Part shown: positions 31,594 to 40,587 of the stretch, piece by piece
Layout: the number at the start of each line of letters is the position of its first letter
Position numbering within the stretch: position 1 is the stretch's first letter
NCBI GenBank assembly: GCA_044867645.1
Contig: JBIOVI010000026.1
Location: forward strand, 1 to 64,000
Origin: VRUE01 sp044867645
Lineage (GTDB): Bacteria > Actinomycetota > Thermoleophilia > Solirubrobacterales > 70-9
DNA length: 64,000 bases
Direction of reading: 5' to 3'
Notes under the pieces: model-generated
Seen by the model: the letters and a program-made list of their open reading frames with translations, nothing else
Database searches by the model: none
What the model was told of the DNA's origin: nothing
Position numbers and translations under genes: made by a program

Positions 31594-33743
31594 GGACCCT
31601 GCTCGTCGACAACCACGACTCCTACACCTACAACGTCTTCCACCTGCTGGCCGGCGTCTCCGGCGAGGAGCCGATCGTGGTCGACAACGACGCAGTCTCC
31701 TGGCGGGCGCTCTCGCGCTGGGACTTCGACGCGATCGTCCTCTCCCCCGGTCCCGGCAGCCCGCAGCGCTGGCATGACTTCTGCGTCTGCAACGACATCC
31801 TTCGCTACAGCGAGATCCCGGTGCTCGGCATCTGCCTCGGCCACCAGGGGCTCGGGCATCTGCTCAACGGCACCGTTGGCAGCGCCCCGGAGGCGATGCA
31901 CGGACGGCTCAGCCGCATCCACCACGGCGGCGACGGTCTCTTCGAGGGCATCCCGCAGGGCTTCCCGGTCGTCCGCTACCACTCGCTGGCGATCACCGAC
32001 ATGGGGCCCGACGGCAACGTCACCGCTTGGGCCGACGACGGCGTCGTGATGGGGATCGAACATCTGCGCCGGCCGCTGTGGGGCGTCCAGTTCCACCCCG
32101 AGTCGATCGCCACCGAGCATGGGGCGCGGCTGGTCCAGAACTTCTACGGGCTGGCTCGCCGGCGCAAAACGCCGCGCTGGCGCGGTGCCAAACGACCCCA
32201 CCAGGCGCCGTCGCGAACCCAGGTGCGGCGTGCCCGCGGCGACGGCGAGAGCGAGCTGCGGCTGCGCTCGATTCCCGGCGAGCCGTCTACCGAGGCGCTC
32301 TTCGAAAGGCTCTTCGACAGCGCCGAGCACGCCTTCTGGCTCGACAGCGCCGACGCGCCCACGCGGCTGGCGCAGCACTCCTACCTCGGCACCAGCGCCG
32401 GTGCCAATCGCTGCGTGCTCGAGTACGACGTCGAGACCGGCATCGTGCGCAGGCAGAGCGCCGCCGGCGAGACCAGCGAGCACGTATCGATCTTCGACTT
32501 GCTCGACCGCGAGCTCTCCAAGCACGCGATCGAGCCACCCCCGGCCGATTTACCGCCCGGATTGATGGGCGGCTTCGTCGGCTATCTCGGCTACGAGCTA
32601 AAGGCGGACTGCGGCTCGCCAAACGTGCATCGGTCGGACATGCCCGATGCAGTGATGATGCTCGCCAACCGCCTCGTCGCCGTCGACCACGTGCGTAAAA
32701 GGACGCACGTGGTCGTGCTCTGCCGCGGCGACGAGGCGGAGGCCGAGTCCTGGCTCGACGAGGCGGAGGCAGCGGTGCGGGAGACGCTCGCCGCGCCGCC
32801 CGAGCCGGTCGAGCCGCTTGCCGCCACGCTGGGGCCGAGCGACTCCCACGTCAGCTTCCGCTGCGGTCGCGGCCGCGAGCAGTACCTGGCGGACATCGCC
32901 CGCAGCCAGGCCGAACTCGCCGCAGGCGAGTCGTATGAGGTCTGCCTCACCGACCAGATCTCGACCGACGCGAGCCCGGACCCGTTCGACCTCTACCGGC
33001 TGCTGCGGCGCCGCAATCCCGCTCCCTTCGCCGCCTACCTGAAGCTTGGGGAGATGGCGGTGGTCAGCTCCTCGCCGGAGCGTTTCCTCTCGGTGGGGCG
33101 TGAGCGCCAAGTCGAGGCGCGGCCGATCAAGGGCACGACCCCGCGCGCCGAGGACCCGGTCCGTGACGCGGAACTGAAAGCCGAGCTGGTCGAGGACGAG
33201 AAGACCTACGCCGAGCACCTGATGATCGTCGACCTGCTCCGCAACGACCTCGGCATCGTCTGCGAGGTCGGCAGCGTCAGCGTCCCCGAGCTGATGATCG
33301 TCGAGGACTACTCGACCGTGCACCAGCTGATCTCCACGGTCAGCGGGGTGCTGGCTGCGGACCGCAGCACGGTCGAATGCGCTCGCGCCTGCTTCCCCGG
33401 CGGCTCGATGACCGGCGCACCGAAGCAGCGCACGATGGAGATCATCGACGACATCGAGGACGAGGCGCGCGGCGTCTACTCGGGCGCGATCGGCTGGTTC
33501 GGCGTCGACGGCGCGATGGACCTCAGCATCGTCATCCGCACGATCGTGATGCGGCCGGGGCGGACGACGATCGGCGCCGGCGGCGCGATCGTCATGCAGT
33601 CCGACCCCGAAGACGAGTTCGACGAGCTGCTGCTGAAGGCACGGGCGCCGATGGCGACGATCGCCGAGGCGGTCACCGGCAGCGACTCGCCAGAGGCGTG
33701 GTCGGTGGAGCTCGAGCCGGCAAAGGTCGCGGGAGCGCTATGA
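31590..33743 (+). CDS. pabAB: fused aminodeoxychorismate synthase (PabA-PabB type)
   Basis: 717 residues, overlapping the previous stop (ATGA). The N-terminal glutamine amidotransferase (1-190) has LLVDNHDSYTYN, SPGPGSP, the nucleophile Cys in GICLGHQG and the HPESIATEHG site. A linker of about 60 basic residues follows, then the chorismate-binding domain (about 260-700) with GGFVGYLGYELK, SSSPERFLS, EARPIKGTTPR, DLLRNDLG, PGGSMTGAPK and GAGGAIV. PIKGT with the Lys is typical of aminodeoxychorismate synthase rather than anthranilate synthase. The product, 4-amino-4-deoxychorismate, feeds either folate or, with the mutase-like protein below, p-aminophenylalanine-type products. No lyase gene is present. 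Confidence 0.92.
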   Translation: MRTLLVDNHDSYTYNVFHLLAGVSGEEPIVVDNDAVSWRALSRWDFDAIVLSPGPGSPQRWHDFCVCNDILRYSEIPVLGICLGHQGLGHLLNGTVGSAPEAMHGRLSRIHHGGDGLFEGIPQGFPVVRYHSLAITDMGPDGNVTAWADDGVVMGIEHLRRPLWGVQFHPESIATEHGARLVQNFYGLARRRKTPRWRGAKRPHQAPSRTQVRRARGDGESELRLRSIPGEPSTEALFERLFDSAEHAFWLDSADAPTRLAQHSYLGTSAGANRCVLEYDVETGIVRRQSAAGETSEHVSIFDLLDRELSKHAIEPPPADLPPGLMGGFVGYLGYELKADCGSPNVHRSDMPDAVMMLANRLVAVDHVRKRTHVVVLCRGDEAEAESWLDEAEAAVRETLAAPPEPVEPLAATLGPSDSHVSFRCGRGREQYLADIARSQAELAAGESYEVCLTDQISTDASPDPFDLYRLLRRRNPAPFAAYLKLGEMAVVSSSPERFLSVGRERQVEARPIKGTTPRAEDPVRDAELKAELVEDEKTYAEHLMIVDLLRNDLGIVCEVGSVSVPELMIVEDYSTVHQLISTVSGVLAADRSTVECARACFPGGSMTGAPKQRTMEIIDDIEDEARGVYSGAIGWFGVDGAMDLSIVIRTIVMRPGRTTIGAGGAIVMQSDPEDEFDELLLKARAPMATIAEAVTGSDSPEAWSVELEPAKVAGAL

Positions 33744-34255
33744 GCGATCCGAGCCCGACCCTGCCCGATGCGAGACCCGGATCGGGGTCGGCGGCGAGCG
33801 TCAGCGTCCGCGCGGCGACCGGAGCCGACGCGCCGGCGGTGGCCGCGGCGATCGAAGCGTTGCTGGTCGAGCTGGGCGGCGAGCGGCCCCCTACGGCAGA
33901 GCTGGAAGAGGCGACGCGCGCGCTCGCGGCTGGCCGCGAGGCGGGGGCCCTGCTGGTCGCCGAGGCCGAGGGAGAGATAGTCGGCGTGCTGGCGGCGTCT
34001 TGGCAGCACGCGATCCACGTCCCGGGTCGCTACGGCACGATCCAGGATCTCTGGGTACGCGAGGACTGGCGCAGCCGGGCGCTCGGCCGGCAGTTGGTCG
34101 AGGCTCTTGTCACTTTGGCCGGCGAGCTGGGGATCGGACGGCTCGAGGTCGGGCTGCCGCAGGAGAGCTTCGCCCAGATCGTCGCCACCGAACGCTTCTA
34201 TCTCGGCAACGGCTTCAGCCCGCTCGGACCGCGAATGAGGCGGCTTCTCCGATGA
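33740..34255 (+). CDS. GNAT family N-acetyltransferase
   Basis: 171 residues, linked by ATGA overlaps to PabAB and to the next gene. An N-terminal VSVRAATGADAPAV strand-helix, the central IQDLWVREDWRSRALGRQLV with the acetyl-CoA pyrophosphate loop (RSRALG), and ERFYLGNGF near the end follow the GNAT order. The substrate is unknown. In this cluster it could acylate an amine or hydroxylamine intermediate, possibly from an acyl-CoA or an aminoacyl-tRNA (speculative). Confidence 0.88.
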   Translation: MSDPSPTLPDARPGSGSAASVSVRAATGADAPAVAAAIEALLVELGGERPPTAELEEATRALAAGREAGALLVAEAEGEIVGVLAASWQHAIHVPGRYGTIQDLWVREDWRSRALGRQLVEALVTLAGELGIGRLEVGLPQESFAQIVATERFYLGNGFSPLGPRMRRLLR

Positions 34256-35217
34256 GCGAGCTGCTGATGATCGAGCAACGGGGAGGCCACCGCGACGGTC
34301 CGCCGTGGATCCTCGAAGGCGGTCGCAAGCTGCCGGGGATGGACGACCGCCGTCGCGTGGCCGAGCTGCGCAACGGGCTGATGTGTCACGCGCGGGTGCG
34401 ACCGCTCACCGCCGACGCCGCGATCGAGGAGGTCGAGAGGACGCTGGCCAAGCTGCACGAGCGCGACTACCTCGAGACGCTCAACGCGATCGACTCCGAG
34501 GAGCCCGTGGTGATGCCGGAGCTTGCGGCGCCCGGGCTGGCGCCGGACATACCCGTCTGCGCCAGACTCGTCGCCGCGGCCCACGAGGGCGTGCGGACGG
34601 CGATCAGCGCGGCGGCGCGCCTGGTCGAGGGTGCGCGCTTCTCCTACGCGCTCTGCCGCCCGCCGGGACATCACGCCGGCCCCAGCTGGTTCGCCGGCTA
34701 CTGCTACCTCAACTCGGCGGCCGCCGCGGCGTCGACCCTGCAGGAGGGCGGAATGGGCCCGGTCGGGATCCTCGATCTCGACCTGCACTACCCGAACGGC
34801 ACCGCGGCGATCGTGGCGACCATGCGTGACGCCCGGCTGCACTCACTGCACGCCTGGCCGGTGACCAACGTCGCCTCGCAGACCGTGCAGCCACACAGCG
34901 AGCGCGAAGAGGTGGTCGAGTTTCCCGGCAGCCCGGACGTCGCCACCTATCTGCGCGCGGTCGCCCGCTCGATCGAGTCGCTGACCCGGAACTCGGAGGC
35001 GCTCGTCGTCTCGCTCGGCTACGACACGGTGAAAGGCGACCCGCACGGCGGCTGGAGCTTCCCGCCGACGATCTTCGCCCAGATCGGCCGCCTGCTCGCG
35101 GCCTCGGGGCTGCCGATCTGCATCGTTCAGGAGGGTGGCTATGCCCTCGACACCCTCGCCGCCTGCAGCTACGCCTTCGCGGCGGGACTGCTCGAGGAGG
35201 GGGTGGCGCCGGTATGA
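34252..35217 (+). CDS. histone-deacetylase-like / acetylpolyamine amidohydrolase family
   Basis: 321 residues from ATG 34252. The zinc-hydrolase hallmarks are RPPGHHAG (two active-site His), YCYLNSAAAAA, DLDLHYPNGT (zinc Asp and His; the usual HHGNGT is changed to HYPNGT), LGYDTVKGDPHGG (second zinc Asp) and QEGGYAL with the catalytic Tyr. The family cleaves acetyl groups from amines, including polyamines and natural-product precursors. In an operon with a GNAT it could remove a protecting acetyl group. Overlaps of 4 bp on both sides. Confidence 0.9.
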   Translation: MSELLMIEQRGGHRDGPPWILEGGRKLPGMDDRRRVAELRNGLMCHARVRPLTADAAIEEVERTLAKLHERDYLETLNAIDSEEPVVMPELAAPGLAPDIPVCARLVAAAHEGVRTAISAAARLVEGARFSYALCRPPGHHAGPSWFAGYCYLNSAAAAASTLQEGGMGPVGILDLDLHYPNGTAAIVATMRDARLHSLHAWPVTNVASQTVQPHSEREEVVEFPGSPDVATYLRAVARSIESLTRNSEALVVSLGYDTVKGDPHGGWSFPPTIFAQIGRLLAASGLPICIVQEGGYALDTLAACSYAFAAGLLEEGVAPV

Positions 35218-35519
35218 GCGGCCTCGAGCCCTACCGTCGCCGCCTCGACGGGCTCGACGACGAAATCGCCCGCCTGCTGGGCGAGCGCTTCGACGTCTGC
35301 CGGGAGATCGCCCGCTACAAGCGCGCCCACGGCATCCCGATGATGCAGCCGGACCGGGTCGCCATCGTGCGGGATCGCTACCTGGCGCGGGGAGAAGAGG
35401 CCCATCTGCCGCCCGAATTCAGCGCCGGTCTCTTTGAGCTGCTGATCGCCGCCACTTGTACAGAGGAGGACGAACTGATGGAGGCGCTGGCGGCTGAGCC
35501 GAACGGGCGACCGGTTTGA
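35214..35519 (+). CDS. chorismate mutase-like (probable aminodeoxychorismate mutase)
   Basis: 101 residues with the AroQ helical pattern: YRRRLDGLDDEIARLLGERF, then REIARYKRAHGIPMMQPDRV with active-site Arg and Lys positions, and a C-terminal helix (FSAGLFELLIAATCTEE). IPMMQP is like the segment I associate with PapB/CmlD-type 4-amino-4-deoxychorismate mutases, and the aminodeoxychorismate synthase four genes earlier supports this. A prephenate-dehydrogenase partner (PapC) is not in the window. The call of mutase is solid; the amino-substrate is inference. Confidence 0.82.
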   Translation: MSGLEPYRRRLDGLDDEIARLLGERFDVCREIARYKRAHGIPMMQPDRVAIVRDRYLARGEEAHLPPEFSAGLFELLIAATCTEEDELMEALAAEPNGRPV

Positions 35520-36901
35520 CGGGCGAGGGGAGAACGATCAGGGGAGCCGGGGGGCGCGCCGCAGCACTGCCCCCCGGCCCGCGGATGCCCCGCGCGCTGC
35601 AAGCGATCGGCTGGGCGCGGCGCCCCTACCCGTTCATGAAGCGCTGCCAGGAACGCTACGGCGACATCTTCACCCTGCGCATCCTCCACTCGGGCACCTG
35701 GGTCTTCCTCGCCGACCCCGAGGACGTCAAACGGGTCCTGACCGCCCCCGCTGGCAGCCTTGGCGTCGCGCTCGCCAACCCATTGCTGATGCCGGTGCTC
35801 GGCCCGCGCTCGGTGATGCTGCTGGAAGAGCCCGAGCACATGACGCGCCGCCGCCTGATGCTGCCGCCATTCCACGGCAAGCGGATGGGCGCCGACGCCG
35901 AGATGATGGCGAGCGTAACGCGCGAAGCGATCGGGAGCTGGCCCATCGGCGAGCCGTTCGCGCTCTGGCCGCACATGCAGGCGATCACCCAGGAGGTGAT
36001 CATGCGCTCGGTCTTCGGCCCCGACGAAGCCGACCGTCTGGGGCGGCTGCGGAAACTGCTCCACGGTCTGACCGAGGCACTGAACGATCCCGGCCGGCTG
36101 AACCTGGCCGCGGCGTTCGGCCCCCGGTGGCTCTCCCGCAATAAGGGGTTCCGCGACGCGATGGCACCGGTCGAAGAGGCGCTGCTGGAAGAGGTCGACC
36201 GGCGGCGGCGCGCCGGTGAGAACGGGCGCAAGGACATCGTCTCGATGCTGGTCGAGGCGCGCTACGAGGATGGCTCGCCGATGAGCGAGGACGACCTGCG
36301 CGACGAACTGATGACGCTGCTCACCGACGGCCCGACCTCCTCTTCCCTGGCCTGGGTGTTCGAGCGGCTGCTACGGCACCCCGAGAAGCTGGCGCGCCTG
36401 CGTGACGAGGTGCTGGCAGGCGAGGAGGACACTTATATGGACGCGGTGGTCAAGGAGACGCTGCGGCTCTGCCCGCCGGTGCCGGTCGTCGTCCGCCGCT
36501 TGCTGGAGCCGATGGAGCTGGGCGGCTACGCGCTGCCCGCCGGCACCACCGTGGCGCCCTGTGTCTACCTGATCCACCGCAACGAGGAGATCTACCCCCA
36601 CCCGCGCCGCTTCCTGCCCGAGCGCTTCCTCGAGCGGCCGCCCGGCACCTACACCTGGATCCCGTTCGGCGGCGGCACCCGCCGCTGCCTCGCCGCCAGC
36701 TACGCCGAAATGGAGATGAAACGGGTCCTGCGCACGGTGCTCGGCGAGGTGGAGTTGCGGCCCGCCGACGTGGGCTCGGAGCGAGCGAGACGGAGCGCGA
36801 TCTCCTTTAGCCCCGACAAGCGCGGCCTCGTCGTCGCCGAACCTCGCATCCCCACCCCACCCACCGCAGCACCATGGGAACCGAGTCCGATCTACTCATA
36901 G
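35516..36901 (+). CDS. cytochrome P450 with altered I-helix
   Basis: 461 residues from TTG 35516 (TTGA overlap); ATG 35585 is an alternative. Heme site FGGGTRRCLAASYAEMEMK with the Cys ligand, K-helix KETLRLCPP, PERF segment FLPERFLE, and the C-helix region MTRRRLMLPPFHGKRM are all in place. The I-helix reads LLTDGPTSSSLAW where most P450s have AGxxTT, so the acid-alcohol proton path is unusual and the enzyme may not do ordinary hydroxylation. No ferredoxin gene is adjacent. It belongs to the biosynthetic operon. Confidence 0.92.
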   Translation: MTGEGRTIRGAGGRAAALPPGPRMPRALQAIGWARRPYPFMKRCQERYGDIFTLRILHSGTWVFLADPEDVKRVLTAPAGSLGVALANPLLMPVLGPRSVMLLEEPEHMTRRRLMLPPFHGKRMGADAEMMASVTREAIGSWPIGEPFALWPHMQAITQEVIMRSVFGPDEADRLGRLRKLLHGLTEALNDPGRLNLAAAFGPRWLSRNKGFRDAMAPVEEALLEEVDRRRRAGENGRKDIVSMLVEARYEDGSPMSEDDLRDELMTLLTDGPTSSSLAWVFERLLRHPEKLARLRDEVLAGEEDTYMDAVVKETLRLCPPVPVVVRRLLEPMELGGYALPAGTTVAPCVYLIHRNEEIYPHPRRFLPERFLERPPGTYTWIPFGGGTRRCLAASYAEMEMKRVLRTVLGEVELRPADVGSERARRSAISFSPDKRGLVVAEPRIPTPPTAAPWEPSPIYS

Positions 36902-38193
36902 TCGGAGCCGGCGCCAAGGCCGCGGGCATCGCGACCAAGGTGCATGCACTTAACAACCTCGGGCTCGGGCCGATCCGGCTGACGATCGTCGAGGGGACCG
37001 AGGTCGCCGCCTCATGGAAGGGGCGCAACGGGATGACCTCCGGCGAGGAGCCGCTGGCGGTGACGCCGATCAAGGACGTCGGCTTCCCCTACCAGAGCTT
37101 TCGGGAGTTCGGCGAGGCAGGCGAAGCGATCGACGACCGGACCATGCGCTTCTCCTGGCAGCGCTACATGATCGGCAGACGACGCTACGCGCGCTGGATC
37201 GACGCTGGATCCCCCTCGGTGCGCCACCGCGACTACGGCGAGTACCTGACCTGGGTGCTCTCGCGAGCGGTCGAGGGAGTGAGCCATATCGAGGGACGCG
37301 TCACCGGAGTGGCGCTCGACGGCGGCGAGCAGTGGGTGGTCGAGATCGCCGAGCCGGGCGGCGCCTCGCGGCACATCGCCCGCGGCCTGGTGCTAACCGG
37401 TCCGGGCATTCACCGCTCTTTCCCGCACGAGCCCGGAATCGCCTCGCGGGTCTTCCATTGCGACAGCAAACGCAGCGAGTTCGCGCAGCTGCCCGACGAT
37501 CGCGAGTGCGACGTCGCCGTGGTCGGCGGCGGCGAGAGTGCGCTCAGCTGCGTGATGTTCCTGCGCGGCTTCAAGCCCCGTTCCCGATTCACGATCTACA
37601 CGCCGATGCTGCCGATGAGCCGCGGCGAGAGCTTCCTCGAGAACCGTGTCTTCTCGAACCCCGACGAAGTCGAATGGACGTCGCTCGACCAGACGACGCG
37701 GCGCGACTTCGTCAAGCACAGCGACCGGGGAGTCTTTGACCCCCCCAGCCTGGCGGCAATTGGCTACGACGATCGCTGCCGTTTCGTCACCGGCCGGGTT
37801 ACCGACGTCGAGGGGGCGCGTGGGGGCGAGGGCGTGCGCCTCGAGCATCGCTCGCCGGAAGGGGTCGTCCACCCCGAGCACGACTATGTCGTCAATTGCA
37901 CCGGCTTCGACCTGCTGGCGCAGCTGCGCAGCCTCTTCTCACCCGAAACGCGCGCCGAGATCGAAAGCCAGGTCGGTCAGATCTGGGACACGCCGGCTGG
38001 CACCGAGGTTCCGATCGGGCGCTTCCTCGAGCTGAAGGGGATGCACCCGCGGCTGCAGATACCAGGCCTGGCCGGTCTCAGCCAGGGTCCCGGCTTCGCC
38101 AATCTCGGTGCCCTGGGACTGCTCGCCAACCGCATTCTGCAGCCGGTTATGGCCGAGCGTGAGGTCGATGTCGAATACTTGACTTCATCTTAG
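36874..38193 (+). CDS. SidA/PvdA/IucD-family flavin N-monooxygenase
   Basis: 439 residues. FAD motif GAGAKAAG (variant of GxGxxG with Lys), substrate/flavin segment WKGRNGMTSGEEPL, NADPH motif VVGGGESALS and the late signatures VNCTGFD and NLGALGLLANRI fit the ornithine/lysine N-hydroxylase family. These enzymes make N-hydroxy amines used in siderophores, hydroxamates and N-N bond compounds. It overlaps the P450 3' end by 28 bp, more than the 4-bp overlaps upstream. The last gene of the operon; the hairpin at 38255-38288 follows. Confidence 0.88.
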   Translation: MGTESDLLIVGAGAKAAGIATKVHALNNLGLGPIRLTIVEGTEVAASWKGRNGMTSGEEPLAVTPIKDVGFPYQSFREFGEAGEAIDDRTMRFSWQRYMIGRRRYARWIDAGSPSVRHRDYGEYLTWVLSRAVEGVSHIEGRVTGVALDGGEQWVVEIAEPGGASRHIARGLVLTGPGIHRSFPHEPGIASRVFHCDSKRSEFAQLPDDRECDVAVVGGGESALSCVMFLRGFKPRSRFTIYTPMLPMSRGESFLENRVFSNPDEVEWTSLDQTTRRDFVKHSDRGVFDPPSLAAIGYDDRCRFVTGRVTDVEGARGGEGVRLEHRSPEGVVHPEHDYVVNCTGFDLLAQLRSLFSPETRAEIESQVGQIWDTPAGTEVPIGRFLELKGMHPRLQIPGLAGLSQGPGFANLGALGLLANRILQPVMAEREVDVEYLTSS

Positions 38194-38254
38194 TGATCCA
38201 ATAGTGTCGCAACATGGGAGATGGCCAGTGGCGGGCACGGGGTACGGGCTCTCG

Positions 38255-38288
38255 CTCACCCGCCGTAACCTAGGAAACGGCGGGTGAG
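38255..38288. terminator. 12-bp perfect hairpin between operon end and next start
   Basis: CTCACCCGCCGT (38255-38266) pairs exactly with 38277-38288; the loop holds CCTAGG. It ends only 2 bp before ATG 38291 and is 60 bp after the previous stop. It may terminate the biosynthetic operon, or hide the start of the next gene. No T-run. Confidence 0.55.
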
Positions 38289-38290
38289 CG

Positions 38291-39835
38291 ATGTCTAAGA
38301 CGGCGAAGCAAGTTCCGATCGCGCGCTGGGTGGCAGCCGCAATGCTGATCGCGGCCAGCAGCGCCCTACTAGTGGCGTGCGGGTCGTCCTCATCCGGGAG
38401 CTCGGTGAGCTTCACCGGCTCGGGCTACCCGAACAGCGATCTAGCCAACACCCGCCAGGTCGGCGGTCCGATCGACAGCTCCACGGTCAAAGACCTCGAA
38501 GTCGCCTGGACCCTTCCGATCAGCGGAGAAAGCTCGTTCGGCAGCTATGCCTCGTCGCCGATCATCAGCAACGGGGTCGTCTATTCCCAAGATCTTGCCT
38601 CGAACGTCCAGGCAATCGATCGTGAAAGTGGCGAGGTTCTCTGGACCAAAAAGTACGAATTGCCCGACCACGGCCCCAACGGCGTCGTCGTCCAGGGCGG
38701 GCTCGTCTTCGGGGCGACGCCCAACGCGGCGTTCGCACTCGATCAGGAAACCGGCAAACAGGTGTGGTCGGTCTCGTTGCTCAGAAACGAAAAAGAGGGC
38801 ATCGACATGGCCCCCGGCTACCTCAACGGCGTCGTCTACGTCTCGACGGTGCCGGTCAACGTCGGCGAATTCTACGGCGCCGGCGGCGTCGGGATCCTCT
38901 GGGCGCTCGACGCGAAAACCGGAAAGAAACTGTGGCACTTCGACACCGTTCCCAAGGACCTCTGGGGCAAGCCCCAGGTCAACTCGGGTGGCGGCCTTTG
39001 GTACCCACCGTCGTTTGACGAAAAAGGCGCGATGTACGCGGCCATCGGCAACCCGGCCCCCTTTCCCGGCACCGAAGGAGAACCGTGGGGCTCGAGCAGG
39101 CCGGGACCGAACCTGTACTCGAACTCGATCGTGAAGCTCGACGCGAAAACGGGCAAGATGGACTGGTACTACCAGCAGACGCCTCACTCACTCTACGACT
39201 GGGACTTCCAGAACCCGCCGATACTGGTCAATGCCGGCGGCAAGCAGCTCGCGATCGGTGCCGGCAAGTCGGGATTCGTCGTCGCCCTCGACAGCAAGAC
39301 GGGTAAGCCAGTCTGGAAGAGCTCGGTCGGCAAACACAACGGACATGACGACGACGGCCTCCTCGCAATGCGAGGAGAAACCTCGAAGCTGAAGACGCCG
39401 ACGACCGTCTATCCGGGCTCCCTCGGCGGCGTGATAGCTCCAGCGTCCACCGACGGCAAGAGCGTTTTCGTGCCGGTCATCAACAGCCCCCTGGAAGTCG
39501 TCACCCAGACCGAACGCCAGGAACCGGGGCCGCTGAACGGCGAACTGGTCGCGCTCGACGTCAAGACCGGTGCGGTCAAATGGAAGCGCGAATTCCCGAG
39601 CGCGCCCCCGTACGGGTTCACCACCGTCGTCAACGACCTCGTCTTCGCGACGACCGGCGACGGCAAAGTGTTCGCCTACGACACCAGCTCTGGGCGGCTT
39701 GTCTGGCAGAGCGCCCTTCCGGCAGGCACCAACGCCGGAGTGGCAATCGAAGGCGACATGATGCTCGCCCCCGCCGGGCTAGCCACCGTAGAAGGGCAGA
39801 CGCCGCAGCTTGTCGCATACCGGCTCGGCGGATAG
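38291..39835 (+). CDS. PQQ-propeller lipoprotein (alcohol dehydrogenase-like)
   Basis: 514 residues. Signal peptide with lipobox LLVACG (Cys near residue 30). An eight-bladed PQQ-type propeller follows, with tryptophan-docking repeats such as LDAKTGKKLWHF, LDSKTGKPVWKS and YDTSSGRLVWQS. YDWDFQNPPIL and GRAGK-like VIGAGKSGF positions resemble quinoprotein alcohol dehydrogenases, but the Cys-Cys pair and calcium-binding Asp of those enzymes are not evident, so it may be a binding or assembly protein rather than an enzyme. Exported and membrane-anchored. Confidence 0.82.
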   Translation: MSKTAKQVPIARWVAAAMLIAASSALLVACGSSSSGSSVSFTGSGYPNSDLANTRQVGGPIDSSTVKDLEVAWTLPISGESSFGSYASSPIISNGVVYSQDLASNVQAIDRESGEVLWTKKYELPDHGPNGVVVQGGLVFGATPNAAFALDQETGKQVWSVSLLRNEKEGIDMAPGYLNGVVYVSTVPVNVGEFYGAGGVGILWALDAKTGKKLWHFDTVPKDLWGKPQVNSGGGLWYPPSFDEKGAMYAAIGNPAPFPGTEGEPWGSSRPGPNLYSNSIVKLDAKTGKMDWYYQQTPHSLYDWDFQNPPILVNAGGKQLAIGAGKSGFVVALDSKTGKPVWKSSVGKHNGHDDDGLLAMRGETSKLKTPTTVYPGSLGGVIAPASTDGKSVFVPVINSPLEVVTQTERQEPGPLNGELVALDVKTGAVKWKREFPSAPPYGFTTVVNDLVFATTGDGKVFAYDTSSGRLVWQSALPAGTNAGVAIEGDMMLAPAGLATVEGQTPQLVAYRLGG

Positions 39836-39896
39836 CGCGGCCGGCGGCGGCGTCCCAGGCCGGCCGCGGCTCGACGCCCCCGATTAGCATTCGGGC

Positions 39897-40562
39897 ATGG
39901 CGGAAGAGGCCTGGTCGGCCGTCGACGAGTACGTATCCGGATTGCTGGCACCGCACGATGAGGCGCTCGCGGCGGCTCTCGAAGCGAGCGAAAAGGCCGG
40001 GTTGCCGCCGATCCAGGTCTCCCCTCCCCAGGGCAAGCTGCTCGCCCTGTTGGCGAGGTCGATCGGGGCGCAAACGATCCTCGAGTTCGGCACCCTCGGC
40101 GGCTACAGCACGATCTGGCTGGGCAGGGCCCTCGGCGAGGGCGGTCGGCTGATCACCCTGGAGGCCGACCCCGGCTACGCGGCGGTCGCCGCCGAAAGCA
40201 TCGCCCGAGCCGGCCTGGACGAGGTCGTCGAGTTGAGGGTCGGTCCGGCCCTCGAGGCCCTACCCGAGCTGGAGGCCGAGAATGCGGGACCGTTCGACCT
40301 CGTTTTCATCGACGCCGACAAGGTTCACACCCCCGACTACTTCGCCTGGGCTCTCGAGAACTCCCATCGCGGCAGCCTGATCGTCGCCGATAACGTCGTC
40401 CGCGACGGTCGGCTCGCCGATCCGGACAGCGAGGACCCCGCGATTCAGGCGCAGCGCCTCCTGCACGAGGCGATCGCGGTCGATCCCCGCGTAAGCGCGA
40501 CGACGATCCAGACCGTCGGCAGCAAGGGCTACGACGGTTTCACCCTCGCCTTGGTCTCCTAG
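39897..40562 (+). CDS. SAM-dependent O-methyltransferase (CCoAOMT-like)
   Basis: 221 residues, the normal length for the metal-dependent family 3 enzymes. SAM-binding motif ILEFGTLGGYSTIWL, then LITLEADPGYA, VFIDADKVHTPDY with metal-ligand Asp, and LIVADNVVRDGRL with Asp-Asn. The family methylates catechols and similar diols in the cytoplasm. The acceptor is unknown. It begins 61 bp after the PQQ lipoprotein and precedes a SnoaL-like gene by 25 bp, so they may share a transcript. Confidence 0.9.
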   Translation: MAEEAWSAVDEYVSGLLAPHDEALAAALEASEKAGLPPIQVSPPQGKLLALLARSIGAQTILEFGTLGGYSTIWLGRALGEGGRLITLEADPGYAAVAAESIARAGLDEVVELRVGPALEALPELEAENAGPFDLVFIDADKVHTPDYFAWALENSHRGSLIVADNVVRDGRLADPDSEDPAIQAQRLLHEAIAVDPRVSATTIQTVGSKGYDGFTLALVS

Positions 40563-40587
40563 GTCGATCGGGCACTAGGCTTCTTCC

